The notes under the pieces are model-generated. The model saw nothing but the letters and a program-made list of their open reading frames with translations, was not told where the DNA came from and ran no database searches. Positions 9,446 to 19,068 of a stretch of 64,000 bases of DNA are shown here, one piece after another. Every line of letters begins with the position of its first letter. Position 1 is the stretch's first letter. Both the position numbers and the translations under genes were made by a program. Location of the stretch: contig JANQNW010000016.1 of assembly GCA_028279375.1 (NCBI GenBank), forward strand, positions 124,001-188,000, written 5' to 3'. This DNA is from Phycisphaerales bacterium. Lineage in GTDB: Bacteria > Planctomycetota > Phycisphaerae > Phycisphaerales > UBA1924.

Positions 9446-10456
9446 CTAAGCGGCGCCTTGGATCATCGCAAGTGCAGCGTTGACAGTGCTTTGCAGCCAC
9501 ACTTCGCGAGGCGTTGCACCGGCGTCGATGACGAGCGGCGGACGAGCCGGGATCTCCGAAATCCCGTCGTTCGCCCCGGACGGGGCTTGGATGTCCGCGA
9601 GTCGCCGCTGCTCGGCGATGAGTCGTCGCAGCCATGTCCTCTGGTTCTTCGCGTATCGACGAGTCTCGATCTTGATCTGTTCGATCGCGTCCTCGAGAGG
9701 GGCGCCTCCCTCGAGATGGGTCAGCACCTGCTTGTAGCCGAGGGCCTCTCTCGCCTGAACGCCCAAAAGGCCTTGACTCTGCAATGAGCGGACCTCATCG
9801 ACCAGGCCGTCATCAACCATCTGGCGAACTCGTGCATTGATACGACGATTCAGTTCTTGAACGGGCCACTCGATCGCGACCACCTGCACATCCCTGTGCG
9901 CCCGGTCCTGGCTCCATTGCTGCTGTAGCGCGCTGATCGGCGTCCCGGTCAACTCATACACCTCGAGCGCCCTGATCGTGCGGCGCGTGTCGTTCGGATG
10001 GATGCGGCCAGCGGCCTCTGGATCGGCCGCCTCGAGCTTCCGGCGCAGCTCAGCGGGCGTCAGTCGCTGGAGTGACGCTCGGATCTGATCGTCGCCGGGA
10101 GGGCCGTCGAACAGGCCGTCAAGAAAGGCCTTGATGTAGAGATGCGTTCCCCCGGCGATGATCGGGAGGCGTGATGAAGCATGGACGTCGGCGAGAACTT
10201 CCTCACACGCCCGCAGCCAGTGATCGACGCTGAATGCGTCGCGAGGGTCGCAGATATCGATGAGGTGGTGCCGCACCCCCTGGCGCTCCTCCAAAGGTGG
10301 CTTGGCGGTCCCGATATCGAGGCCTCGGTAAACCTGCATGGAGTCTGCCGACACGACGTCAGCGCCGCCATGTGTCTCGAGCGCTAACGCTGTGTCAACG
10401 GCAAGGCCGGTCTTGCCGCTGGCGGTCGCGCCCAGGATCACGAGGCTCTGTGGCAT
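9446..10456 (-). CDS. miaA: tRNA dimethylallyltransferase
   Basis: Transfers a dimethylallyl group to A37 of tRNAs reading UNN codons. The P-loop LGATASGKTGLA opens the protein, followed by the conserved SADSMQVYRGLDIGTAKP and the region AGGTHLYIKAFLDGL. The central DTRRTIRALEVYELTG and the C-terminal QIKIETRRYAKNQRTWLRR are typical of the family. The length of 336 residues is slightly long, with an extra C-terminal tail of about 30 residues. ATG at 10456 faces pgk across a 148-base divergent promoter region. Confidence 0.95.
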   Translation of the reverse strand: MPQSLVILGATASGKTGLAVDTALALETHGGADVVSADSMQVYRGLDIGTAKPPLEERQGVRHHLIDICDPRDAFSVDHWLRACEEVLADVHASSRLPIIAGGTHLYIKAFLDGLFDGPPGDDQIRASLQRLTPAELRRKLEAADPEAAGRIHPNDTRRTIRALEVYELTGTPISALQQQWSQDRAHRDVQVVAIEWPVQELNRRINARVRQMVDDGLVDEVRSLQSQGLLGVQAREALGYKQVLTHLEGGAPLEDAIEQIKIETRRYAKNQRTWLRRLIAEQRRLADIQAPSGANDGISEIPARPPLVIDAGATPREVWLQSTVNAALAMIQGAA

Positions 10457-10604
10457 GCGACCGACTCTATTCGAGGATGGCCGGGCGCGCCTTCTGCGAA
10501 CAGCGTCTTCGGATTATCTCGGGTAGCATATTCGGCCCGCCTGCTCGTGAGCGAGTGGGCCGCCGAGAGCGGGGCAGTCCAACACCCAGTGACGGAGAGA
10601 GAAC

Positions 10605-11810
10605 GTGCCGAAGACGACCATCGACCAGGTGGATGTGCAGGGAAAGAGCGTGCTGATGCGCGTCGATTTCAACGTTCCCATGGAGAACGGTGAGATCAAG
10701 GATGATCGACGAATTCGGCTCGCCCTGCCGTCGATCAAGAGTGTGGTCGATCGCGGCGGCAAGCTGATTCTCATGTCGCACCTCGGCAGACCGGGCGGGA
10801 AGGGTGTTGAGAGGGAATATTCCCTGGCGCCTGTCGCGGCGCATCTCTCGACGCTGCTCGGATCCGATGTCGGATTCCCTTCCAACGACTGCATAGATGA
10901 CGATGCGGCGAGCGCTGTGGCGCACCTGGAGCCGGGCCGGGCGATCCTGCTCGAGAATCTCCGATTCCACGGCGCCGAAAAGAAGGGGAGCCCTGAGTTC
11001 GGTTCGCGCCTCGCCTCGTACGGAGACATCTATTGCAACGACGCATTCGGAACCTGCCATCGTGATCACGCGTCGATGGTGGCCGTGCCCCGGGCGATGG
11101 AAGGCAAGCCACGCGTTTCCGGTTTGCTCTTGAAGAAGGAACTTGATTTCCAACTCGGCGCATTGGAGAGTCCGAAGCGCCCGTTTGTCGCCGTACTCGG
11201 CGGCGCGAAGGTCTCGGACAAGATCAAGGTCGTCGATGAGCTCATCCGGAAGACGGACGCCGTGCTCGTTGGCGGGGCGATGTCGTATACGTTCCTCCAC
11301 GCGATGGAGCGCCACGTCGGCAAGAGCCGTGTGGAGGCCGATCGCCTCGACGATGCGCACCGACTGATCGATCTCGCGGCGCGCGAGAAGTGCGAACTCC
11401 ATCTTCCGATGGATCACGTCTGCAACACTGAGTTCTCGGATTCAACTGGCGACATCGAGTTCGTCGGCGATCAGATTCCCGAGAACTTCATGGCGCTCGA
11501 TATCGGTCCGAAGACCCAGTCCATCTACTCACAGATCATCAAGTCAGCGAAGACGATCGTCTGGAACGGGCCCATGGGTGTGTTCGAATGGCGCCCATTC
11601 CGAGTCGGCACGCAGCAGGTCGCCAGCGCCATCGCGGATGCGACGGACGCCGGCGCCACATCGATCGTCGGCGGCGGAGACTCGGCGCGTGCCGCTGAGG
11701 AGTTCGGATTCGCCGATCGATACAGCCACGTCTCGACCGGCGGCGGCGCGAGCCTCGAACTGCTCGCCGGCGAACAGTTCGCGTCTCTCGCGGCGCTCGA
11801 TGACGCGTGA
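10605..11810 (+). CDS. pgk: Phosphoglycerate kinase
   Basis: Glycolytic enzyme making ATP and 3-phosphoglycerate from 1,3-bisphosphoglycerate. Family motifs are seen at the N-terminus (LMRVDFNVPMENG), LILMSHLGRPGGK, the hinge AVLGGAKVSDKI, and the C-terminal nucleotide part WNGPMGVFEW, GGGDSARAAEEFG and VSTGGGASLELLAG. The start is a GTG preceded by GGAGAGAG. The length of 401 residues is normal. No gap or tpi gene is adjacent, so it is monocistronic in this window. Confidence 0.97.
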   Translation: MPKTTIDQVDVQGKSVLMRVDFNVPMENGEIKDDRRIRLALPSIKSVVDRGGKLILMSHLGRPGGKGVEREYSLAPVAAHLSTLLGSDVGFPSNDCIDDDAASAVAHLEPGRAILLENLRFHGAEKKGSPEFGSRLASYGDIYCNDAFGTCHRDHASMVAVPRAMEGKPRVSGLLLKKELDFQLGALESPKRPFVAVLGGAKVSDKIKVVDELIRKTDAVLVGGAMSYTFLHAMERHVGKSRVEADRLDDAHRLIDLAAREKCELHLPMDHVCNTEFSDSTGDIEFVGDQIPENFMALDIGPKTQSIYSQIIKSAKTIVWNGPMGVFEWRPFRVGTQQVASAIADATDAGATSIVGGGDSARAAEEFGFADRYSHVSTGGGASLELLAGEQFASLAALDDA

Positions 11811-11940
11811 CCGGGCTGGACTTCAGTCGTCAATCTGAGCGTGATTCGGTCGTGACGCGCCGCTGACGCCCTGTTAGGGTGTACGCGCAGCGAGCGCGGA
11901 GGTCGACTTCGCGCCTGCCGTTCCTTCCTCGGAGGTCCGG

Positions 11941-13170
11941 ATGCCGCATTACATCTCCATCAAGCAGTTGCTCTTCAACATGGGGCAATACGACGCCTCT
12001 GACCTGCACATCAAGGTAGGTCTCCCACCGGTCTTCCGTATCAACAGTGAGCTGAAGCCTCTGGGGCTGCCGCCGCTCACGGAGCAGGACACCGAGCGTC
12101 TGATCATGGAGATCCTGCCCGAGGGGCTCCGCGAGAAATTCGACGCCACAGGCGACATCGACTTCTCGTCGTTCCTGGACACCCGGACGATCCTTGAGAA
12201 ATCGAAGGCTCTGAAGGGGCTCGAGGAGAACGGCGCCGACACGGAAGTCGAGGGCGAGAGCGACGATCCCGAGCGCCAGCCCAAGAACGCCGATCGATTC
12301 AGATGCAACGTCTTCCGCGCCGGCGGCGGCATGAACGCAGCGATCCGGCGCATCAAGCCGGAGATTCCGACATTCGAATCACTGAATCTCCCGAAGGTCT
12401 ATGAGGACATTACGGACAAGGCTCACGAGGGCCTCGTGCTCGTCGTGGGAGTGACTGGATCCGGCAAGTCCTCGACGCTCGCGTGCATGCTGCAGCGCAT
12501 CAACGAAACGCGCGGCTGCAATATCATCACGGTCGAGGATCCTGTCGAGTTTCACTTCCACTCCGAGAAGGCGATTGTCAGTCAGCGCGAGATCGGGCTC
12601 GATGTCCCGAGTTATCGCGAAGCGCTGAGATACATCGTCCGGCAGGACCCGGATGTCATTCTCATCGGCGAGCTTCGTGATCACGACACGGTGCTCGCGG
12701 CGATTCAGGCTGCTGAAACGGGTCACCTCGTCTTCGGCTCGCTTCACACCGCTGACACGATGCAGACGTTCAGCCGAATCATCGAGTTCTTCCCGCAGAA
12801 TGAACATGCGTTCATTCGGTCGGCGCTCTCGAACTCGCTGCAGGCTGTCTGTGCCCAGCGGCTCCTGCCAGCGAACAAGGACGCGACCGGCGGAATCGGT
12901 GTGGTGCCGGCAACGGAAGTGCTTCTGAGCAATCCGGTGGTGAAAGAGATCATCCGGGAGGGCAATGATGGCGACTTGCCCGCGGTGGTCTCGTCCTCGC
13001 GCGCCGACGGCATGCGGAGCTACACCGACAGCCTTGCCGAACTCGTGGAGACCGAGATGGTCTCGCTCAACACCGCGATGGAATACGCGCCGAATCGTGA
13101 AGCCCTGCGGAGTATTCTCAAGGGCGTCGAGGTCAAGGCGAAGACACTCGTTGGTCGCCTGAAGGGCTGA
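11941..13170 (+). CDS. pilT: PilT-like type IV pilus retraction ATPase
   Basis: Hexameric ATPase of the secretion/pilus superfamily that drives pilus retraction or a related motor. Visible are Walker A GVTGSGKSS (170-178), the Asp box ITVEDPVEF, Walker B DPDVILIGELRD (236-247) and the His box GHLVFGSLHTAD (261-272). The strong ribosome site GGAGGT precedes the ATG. One oddity is an acidic, charged insertion of about 36 residues (roughly 80-116) between the N-terminal domain strands, where ordinary PilT continues directly. No other pilus gene is nearby, and an unrelated kinase-like gene follows 43 bases downstream. PilU or another PilT-like paralogue is the alternative. Confidence 0.88.
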   Translation: MPHYISIKQLLFNMGQYDASDLHIKVGLPPVFRINSELKPLGLPPLTEQDTERLIMEILPEGLREKFDATGDIDFSSFLDTRTILEKSKALKGLEENGADTEVEGESDDPERQPKNADRFRCNVFRAGGGMNAAIRRIKPEIPTFESLNLPKVYEDITDKAHEGLVLVVGVTGSGKSSTLACMLQRINETRGCNIITVEDPVEFHFHSEKAIVSQREIGLDVPSYREALRYIVRQDPDVILIGELRDHDTVLAAIQAAETGHLVFGSLHTADTMQTFSRIIEFFPQNEHAFIRSALSNSLQAVCAQRLLPANKDATGGIGVVPATEVLLSNPVVKEIIREGNDGDLPAVVSSSRADGMRSYTDSLAELVETEMVSLNTAMEYAPNREALRSILKGVEVKAKTLVGRLKG

Positions 13171-13213
13171 ACGCTCGGGGGCGAATCTCGTCACTCGAGG
13201 ATGAGGAATCGCG

Positions 13214-13939
13214 TTGTCTGGAGAGGTCACGAGCCCGCAGACGCCGTCGGAATCGTCGGCGCCGTCTGCTCAGATCGTCTCGCTCGGAGCATGGCGTCTC
13301 GGAGCGCGCTCCCTTCGCCGCGCTGCGGACGGGGCGACCTGCCTCGGGTACGAAACCGACGCCGACATTGTCTCGAGCTCGATCGACGACTACCTCACCC
13401 GGATCGGCAGAACGCACAATCAACATCTCCCGCAGGTCCTGCGATGGGGCCACGGAACGGACGGACGAGCCTGGTTCGAGTGCGAGCATCTCGGCCGCGC
13501 CGACAGTGTGATTCCGCTTGCAGAGCTTCTTTACAGAAAGGGAGGCAGACTCACGGACTTCGAGTGCCGTCATGCGTCGCACCAGTTGCTTGATGCGCTG
13601 GAGTCAGCGCATGGGTGCGACGTGTCATCCGGTCGGCTCGCGACGGATATGTTGCTCGTCGATCAACGTGGGCGACTTCTGCTAGAGATGTTCGGCTTTG
13701 AGGAACTTGTGAGTTCGACCGAGGCGCCGCTCGAGGCGCGCCGTCGCAGCGATCTCACCGAGTTCATCGATCTCGCGTTTCACGTCTGCACAGGAATATG
13801 CCTCTCAGGGCGGGAGACTGTTCGCCTGAGCGTGATCGACGAGGCTCCAGGCGAGTGGGGGGCGGTGTTCCGCGATCTCTGGGAGACGCCAGAGACGGCT
13901 CTGAGCGTAGAGCGTCTTCGCGCCGCGATTCCCACCTAG
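13214..13939 (+). CDS. Degenerate protein-kinase-like protein (probable pseudokinase)
   Basis: No exact family is recognised. Parts of the serine/threonine kinase fold can be traced: a hinge-like segment VLRWGHGTDGRAWFECEHL (about 75-93), a helix HQLLDALESAHG (123-134), a catalytic-loop-like VSSGRLATDMLLVD, and GRLLLEMFGF where DFG is expected. The HRD aspartate seems to be Gly140, the loop asparagine Asp145 and the DFG aspartate Met159. No glycine-rich loop or VAIK lysine is evident. It therefore looks catalytically dead. The start is a TTG behind GAGGATGAGG. It follows pilT by 43 bases and is probably co-transcribed, so a regulatory or scaffold role beside the ATPase is possible. Confidence 0.6.
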   Translation: MSGEVTSPQTPSESSAPSAQIVSLGAWRLGARSLRRAADGATCLGYETDADIVSSSIDDYLTRIGRTHNQHLPQVLRWGHGTDGRAWFECEHLGRADSVIPLAELLYRKGGRLTDFECRHASHQLLDALESAHGCDVSSGRLATDMLLVDQRGRLLLEMFGFEELVSSTEAPLEARRRSDLTEFIDLAFHVCTGICLSGRETVRLSVIDEAPGEWGAVFRDLWETPETALSVERLRAAIPT

Positions 13940-13965
13940 TTCCCCGCGTACAGCGATCTCTCAAA

Positions 13966-14004
13966 TGAAAACGGGCGCCGAGAGGCTCGACCTCCCGACG
14001 CCCG
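13966..14004 (-). terminator. Intrinsic terminator of the 1666-residue secreted protein gene
   Basis: Read on the minus strand, a GC-rich stem (outer arms CGGGCG/CGCCCG with an inner GAGG/CCTC pairing) is followed by TTTTCATTT. It lies about 65 bases past the stop codon at 14068. On the plus strand the same hairpin has no T-run, so it mainly serves the minus-strand gene. Confidence 0.75.
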
Positions 14005-14067
14005 AAGTGTCTGTCGAATTGCTCGAGAGCGAACTCGAGAGATTCGTATCAGGTCAAGGCACGAGCC

Positions 14068-17000
14068 TTACGGGCACGGCCCCCAGCGACCGATGAGTTC
14101 GGCGAGGTCGGACGCGCCGACGCCGCCGCCATCAAAGTCCGCGGGCACACCCGTCTGTCCCCAGAAACCGATGAGCGTCGCCAGGTCAGACGCGCCGACG
14201 TCACCACTGCCATCGAGATCCCACGGGCAGGACACGATCTGCGTCTCCTTGATGTGGATGTTGTCCACGTAGCAACGCGAGCGCGGCTCGACACTGAGCG
14301 TCGGCAGCGGATCGGGGAAGCACGCAAGGAGAATCGTCTCGTGCGGACCGGGCATCGCCATGGGCGGATCGTTGTAACCAACGCCCGTCATCGGGCCACC
14401 CGTGTTGATGCCGCCGCCCGGCTCCTCGTTCACGACACCGACTTCACCTTCGCTGCCAAGGAGCGACATCGTGCCCGACGCGGTGGTCATGGCCATGCCG
14501 TCCTGGAACTCGAAGCCTGCGGTCGGACGCGTGGTCTCGCGGTCAAGACCATCAGGAATTGGGTCCTGCGGGCAGTTGACGTTGAAGGGACCTGGATTCA
14601 CGAACTTGACGGCGATGATGTCGCCGGTGCCGATCGCTCGCAGGCCGCCATCGAGAGCGCCGGTGGCGCGATCGATTGGCTGAACCATGAGCGTCGCACC
14701 CGCGTCGAGCGCCGTGACGTCATAGAAGCAGTAGTCGAACGACCCGAATCCCGCGAGCGGGGCCGCCTCATCCGGCGCGAGCGCCTCCAGCAGGATGTCG
14801 CCGAGCGTGGCGTCACCGATGCCGCCGGTGTCATAGCCGGAGAAGACCGTGAAGCCGTTGATGGTGTTGACCGGGAGGCCGGTGCCGCACTCACCATCGT
14901 CAAGGTCGATCGACGTTCCGGACGCGATCGTCGTGTAGTAGGCGTCGTCGCAATCGTTGACGGAATCGCCCGGGGCTCCGCTGTCGTTGATCCCAAGCGT
15001 CCATTGGCCGTCGCCATCCACGTTGAGGCAGAAGCGATACCACTGACCACCCGCGACGGTGAATCCCGGGCCGCTGGGCATCGGGCCACCCATGCCGGAG
15101 TAGTCGACCATGGGGTCGATGTAGATCTCAGGAACCGGGACGGGGAAGCCGCCCATGAAGTTGGGAATGTAGACGCCGACGCGATCGTCGGAGACACCAA
15201 CGCCGTTGGCGTTGCTCGAGTCCCCGGTCGCATCCGGACCACCAACGCGCACGCGCGTAATCTCGCCACCGGTGCCGGAGATCGAGACGGAGTTGCGCGA
15301 GCGAAGATCAGTGACGTAGATGTCCCAGTAGGCACTGGCGATCGTCGCCGGGTCGCCGCTGACCGCCTGGGCGGTCGGAATCGTCGCCGTGACATTCGCC
15401 CACTCGACGCCATTGAGGCCGTCGTCGGTGAGGTTGCCGTTGTTGGCGAAGCAGACGACCTCGTTGAACAGCCCCATCGGATCCACTGGGTTGCCGGAGG
15501 ACTCGTTCAGGATCGAGGAAGCGTCGACCATAAGGGTGTCGTCACCCCGGCCGCCGTTGATGTTCGCCCAGCGAGAGAACTCGAGCGTGAAGAGCTCGTA
15601 GCCGATGATGTCGCCGGCCTGCAGCGGCTCGGCAGCCGCGACGGTCTCGAACATACCGGACATCGGCGGGTTCTCGACCATCTCGGAGCTGATGAGCGTC
15701 CACGTTCCCTCACAGATTTCGCAGCGGTCCTTGCCGATGATCGTGAAGTCAGCTTCCGTGCCGGCGCCCGCGGCGAAGACGCCAGGGCAGGACGAGACGC
15801 CGAGCTTCGCGTCGAATCCAACGACCTGATCGAGAGCGACGATCGAACCGACGGTCCAGTTCGGGCACGTCGCGTCCGGGCCGGGAATGTCGATCGGCGT
15901 CGGCGCTGTGTTGATCTCGTATCGGCAGAAGACATGTCGATCATTGTTCGGCTCGTCGTCGGGAAGAAGACGGAAGTTGTCACCGACGTAGTCAGCGCAG
16001 TAACCGTCGTTGTTCACGACACCGAGTGAGTTGACGCCGAGGACACATCCGAATCGATCGCCGTCCTCGTCATCGAACAGAATGAAGTTCGGGCATCCGG
16101 CCTCGTAGGTGCGCGGCTCGCACTCGCCGTTGGGACCCGGCTTCAGATTGATGATGTCGCCAGATTCGATACACCAGTCGTTCGGAAGGGCGTTGCCCTT
16201 GCGATCGACGTTGCCGAACACGTCGACGACTTCGTAGCAGCACCAGTCCTGCGCGGCGTAGCGAACCGTCGGCTCGTACGCGCCAGGAGTGTTGCCGTCG
16301 AACCCCTGGATTCGATTGGCGAAGTAGTTGACGGATCCGATGCTCATGGAGTCAGACATTCCGATAAGCGACCATGTGCCGCTATCTGACTCTGCATGCG
16401 CGGCGTCGCATTCGGTCCACGAGGCTGTCACGTCGCAAGAGAATCCGTCCCACTTGCGCACAGCCACGACATCGGAGACCTCAGGGCCACCGGCGTTCGT
16501 GTCCGTCAGCACGGTGTACAGGCAGTACTCATCATCGCCCCCCGTCTGAGCGCCGGCATTCCGGATGCCGACATCGCCGGTTGGCGTGCCTGACAGATTG
16601 TCACGGCAGTTGATCGCGTCCACTTCAGAAAGCTGCGGGCGCAGATCGAAGTCGTTGACAGACGTCGCGTCGAAGAACGGCGAGTCACCCTGACCACCGA
16701 GATGCTGACCCTGGACGTAGCACTCGAAGCTGTCCCAGTAAGGGAGCTCGTAGACCGGGCCGAGGCCGCCGACGCGCGTCGGACCATCGATGCAGATATC
16801 GTCGATCCAGATCTCGTCGCCGACACCAATCGGATTGTTGCCGCACGCGTACTGGATGAAATCCAGCGTCGGAGCCTTCGACGGGAAGAGAGGTCCCGCG
16901 GCGCCACTGTTGAGGCTCGTAATGATCGAGGCCTGCGATGCGCTCATGCCCGAGAGATCGAACATGACATCCGAGCCGTCCACAGTCCACTTGCTCGTGC

Positions 17001-19068
17001 CGTCGCCATTCATCGTCAGCGTGACGTTGAAATAGGTGTTCAGCGGCATCGCCGTGGTCGTCGGGTAATTCAGACGACGCGTGTTCTCCATCGGATTGTG
17101 GATCTGGTCGATCTGGCGATTGAGTTCATCCTGCGTCGCATCGAAATCGGGGTTCTCGAGACGCACATACAGGATGTTGTCGTTGACACCCATCGTGTCG
17201 TGGTTGCGGAAGACAAGCTCGCCGGCGATCTCACCGGAGAAGTCATTGTCCTCATACGACAGACCGCGCGTCGTCGAGGTGAACTCGAGGCGCACGTTGA
17301 CAGAGACTGTCACCGGGTTGCCGGGTGTCGCCACAGGACGGTCCAGGCGATTCTCAGGAAGCATGTCCTCGTCATAGCCGGGGACGATCGAGCCGAACTG
17401 ATCGCGCCAGAACGAGTCGGTGACGAAGTTCTCCTGGTTCAGGGAGTTCTCAGCCGGCATGCCGTCCAAGTCGGTGCCGTCGCCCGGCGTCGTGTTTGCT
17501 TCCGCCAGCATTCTGGCGAGGCTCGCGTCGACGTCGGTCCAGGTGCTTCCCTGCAGGAAGAGGACATTCGGCGGGGAGTACAGCTCGAAGTCGTCCTTGT
17601 AGGGGATGCGGAGCTTCGGCTGCGGAGGCGTGTCAAACTCACCACCGACGATGGTGTAGTTGTCCAGGAAGAAGTTGCTCACGTCGGTTCCAACCGGGAA
17701 TGTCGCGGGATCGAAGCCCGTGATCATGCGGAGGGAGCCTGCCGCGACCTGGTTGAGAATGGGCGACGGGTTCGGAGCAAGCTGTCCGAATTCGTTTACG
17801 GATGTGCCGACACCCTCAAAAGTCGTGCCCGAAACGACATTCGCAGGCTGACCGGGGTACACCTCGGCCCACCCGGACTCGAAGCCCGGAACGTCGCGCG
17901 GATCGTCGATCGTGGTGGCGCCGCTTCCGTCCGTGGTGCTCTGGCGCATCCACTGCGACAGACCGCCGAAGTCGGGATCGCCCGAGAGATCAATGCGATT
18001 CGCGATAGTGACCCACTCGTTGGTGGCGGTTCTGAAGGTCGCCAGACCCGGTGCAGGATTCTCCGGCGGAGCGAAGAACTGGCCGAATCCGAAGACATTC
18101 GCCAGGAGACCGAGCATGATCGGGCGACGCACGAATCCATCCGGATCCGTGAACGCCTCGAATCCACCGTTGTCGAATCCGTTGAGGAACCAACGGGCGA
18201 CAGTGCCGCCGCCGCCGGCCGGAACCTGGTCGCCGGGACCGCGGCCGTCAACCCAGAAGAACACGTTGTGGTCGGGGAACCACAGGTCGACAGTCTGGAC
18301 GAGCGGATCCGTCGGCGTCGCGGCGAAGATGCTGTGGCCGAGAATCGCGGCGAAGAACCCGCCGGTGTTCTGGCCGCCGTCCGCCTCGTTGGCGCGCATG
18401 TGACCCATGACCTGATTCACAGCGCCATTCGGATCGCCGGGAATCGGATCGGGGGCAAACGGATTGCGGTGGTTATTCGGCATGCCGACGAGTTCAGCAG
18501 CGCCGGTGATGCCCATGCCCATGTCGTCGTCGGGTGAACACGCAACGATATGAGGGAGCGTAAACGCCTCGAAGAGAGCGCCCGACGGCTGGAACTGGCC
18601 GTTGAGGTTCAGACCTGTGAAGGTCGAGTCATTCGGATTCGGGTCGATTGCGTAGGTCTCGAACGCATCGAAGTATCCGAAGGGGGGATCTCCGGCGTCG
18701 CGCTCGGCGCCAAGAGCGATCGGGCCGCCTCGGGAGCGGTCGCCCTTGTAGATGCCGGGGCCCGCCTTGGCGTCCCACTGCTTCTCGTAGTTGATTCCGA
18801 AGTTCCCGACGAGCGCTTGGCGCGAGTCATACTGACCGCGACGGATCGCCTGGTCCATCTGGCGAAGGACCTGCGCTCGCTTGGCGCTTCCGGGCGTGCC
18901 AAGCGCGTCGTCACGCGCATCGATGAAGCTGTCGACCGATGAGGTCGAAAGCGTATTTGCGGGAGACGCCGCGTCCACGCCAGCGGCGTTCGGCGCCGCT
19001 GCGCGCTGCGCTTGTGCGCCAGCCGCCAGAGCCATTCCCAAGGCTCCGATCAACATCCCAATCTTCAT
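14068..19068 (-). CDS. Large secreted protein with concanavalin-like repeats and C-terminal dockerin-type repeats
   Basis: A 1666-residue exported protein of unknown function. It has a signal peptide (MKIGMLIGALGMALAAGAQA, cleavage near 20/21). At least three repeated blocks open with an aromatic-D-x-F-E-x-Y motif (FDAFETY about 133, DDFELY about 492, WDSFECY about 778). Blocks close with phrases like DEIWIDDICID or YVDNIHI, as in concanavalin/laminin-G-like folds. Many cysteines lie in the middle region. The C-terminus carries two calcium-type dockerin-like repeats, LDGSGDVGASDLATLIGFWG and a second DFDGGGVGASDLAELIG. Dockerin-like tails are common on exported planctomycete proteins, where a cognate cohesin is usually unknown. 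GAGGAGA precedes the ATG. It is a single-gene unit ending in a clear terminator. Confidence 0.8.
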   Translation of the reverse strand: MKIGMLIGALGMALAAGAQAQRAAAPNAAGVDAASPANTLSTSSVDSFIDARDDALGTPGSAKRAQVLRQMDQAIRRGQYDSRQALVGNFGINYEKQWDAKAGPGIYKGDRSRGGPIALGAERDAGDPPFGYFDAFETYAIDPNPNDSTFTGLNLNGQFQPSGALFEAFTLPHIVACSPDDDMGMGITGAAELVGMPNNHRNPFAPDPIPGDPNGAVNQVMGHMRANEADGGQNTGGFFAAILGHSIFAATPTDPLVQTVDLWFPDHNVFFWVDGRGPGDQVPAGGGGTVARWFLNGFDNGGFEAFTDPDGFVRRPIMLGLLANVFGFGQFFAPPENPAPGLATFRTATNEWVTIANRIDLSGDPDFGGLSQWMRQSTTDGSGATTIDDPRDVPGFESGWAEVYPGQPANVVSGTTFEGVGTSVNEFGQLAPNPSPILNQVAAGSLRMITGFDPATFPVGTDVSNFFLDNYTIVGGEFDTPPQPKLRIPYKDDFELYSPPNVLFLQGSTWTDVDASLARMLAEANTTPGDGTDLDGMPAENSLNQENFVTDSFWRDQFGSIVPGYDEDMLPENRLDRPVATPGNPVTVSVNVRLEFTSTTRGLSYEDNDFSGEIAGELVFRNHDTMGVNDNILYVRLENPDFDATQDELNRQIDQIHNPMENTRRLNYPTTTAMPLNTYFNVTLTMNGDGTSKWTVDGSDVMFDLSGMSASQASIITSLNSGAAGPLFPSKAPTLDFIQYACGNNPIGVGDEIWIDDICIDGPTRVGGLGPVYELPYWDSFECYVQGQHLGGQGDSPFFDATSVNDFDLRPQLSEVDAINCRDNLSGTPTGDVGIRNAGAQTGGDDEYCLYTVLTDTNAGGPEVSDVVAVRKWDGFSCDVTASWTECDAAHAESDSGTWSLIGMSDSMSIGSVNYFANRIQGFDGNTPGAYEPTVRYAAQDWCCYEVVDVFGNVDRKGNALPNDWCIESGDIINLKPGPNGECEPRTYEAGCPNFILFDDEDGDRFGCVLGVNSLGVVNNDGYCADYVGDNFRLLPDDEPNNDRHVFCRYEINTAPTPIDIPGPDATCPNWTVGSIVALDQVVGFDAKLGVSSCPGVFAAGAGTEADFTIIGKDRCEICEGTWTLISSEMVENPPMSGMFETVAAAEPLQAGDIIGYELFTLEFSRWANINGGRGDDTLMVDASSILNESSGNPVDPMGLFNEVVCFANNGNLTDDGLNGVEWANVTATIPTAQAVSGDPATIASAYWDIYVTDLRSRNSVSISGTGGEITRVRVGGPDATGDSSNANGVGVSDDRVGVYIPNFMGGFPVPVPEIYIDPMVDYSGMGGPMPSGPGFTVAGGQWYRFCLNVDGDGQWTLGINDSGAPGDSVNDCDDAYYTTIASGTSIDLDDGECGTGLPVNTINGFTVFSGYDTGGIGDATLGDILLEALAPDEAAPLAGFGSFDYCFYDVTALDAGATLMVQPIDRATGALDGGLRAIGTGDIIAVKFVNPGPFNVNCPQDPIPDGLDRETTRPTAGFEFQDGMAMTTASGTMSLLGSEGEVGVVNEEPGGGINTGGPMTGVGYNDPPMAMPGPHETILLACFPDPLPTLSVEPRSRCYVDNIHIKETQIVSCPWDLDGSGDVGASDLATLIGFWGQTGVPADFDGGGVGASDLAELIGRWGPCP

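Noticed and set aside
14022..14041. CTCGAGAG repeated at a short distance, which also makes a small inverted repeat
   Set aside because: Only two short copies; no array and no sign of CRISPR or attachment site.
14254..16029. 591-codon open frame on the plus strand
   Set aside because: Antisense shadow of the same secreted-protein gene; no ribosome site or recognisable domain.
16702..18537. 611-codon open frame on the plus strand
   Set aside because: It lies wholly opposite the dockerin-type secreted protein gene, has an Arg/Val/Asp-rich composition typical of a GC-rich antisense frame and resembles no family.
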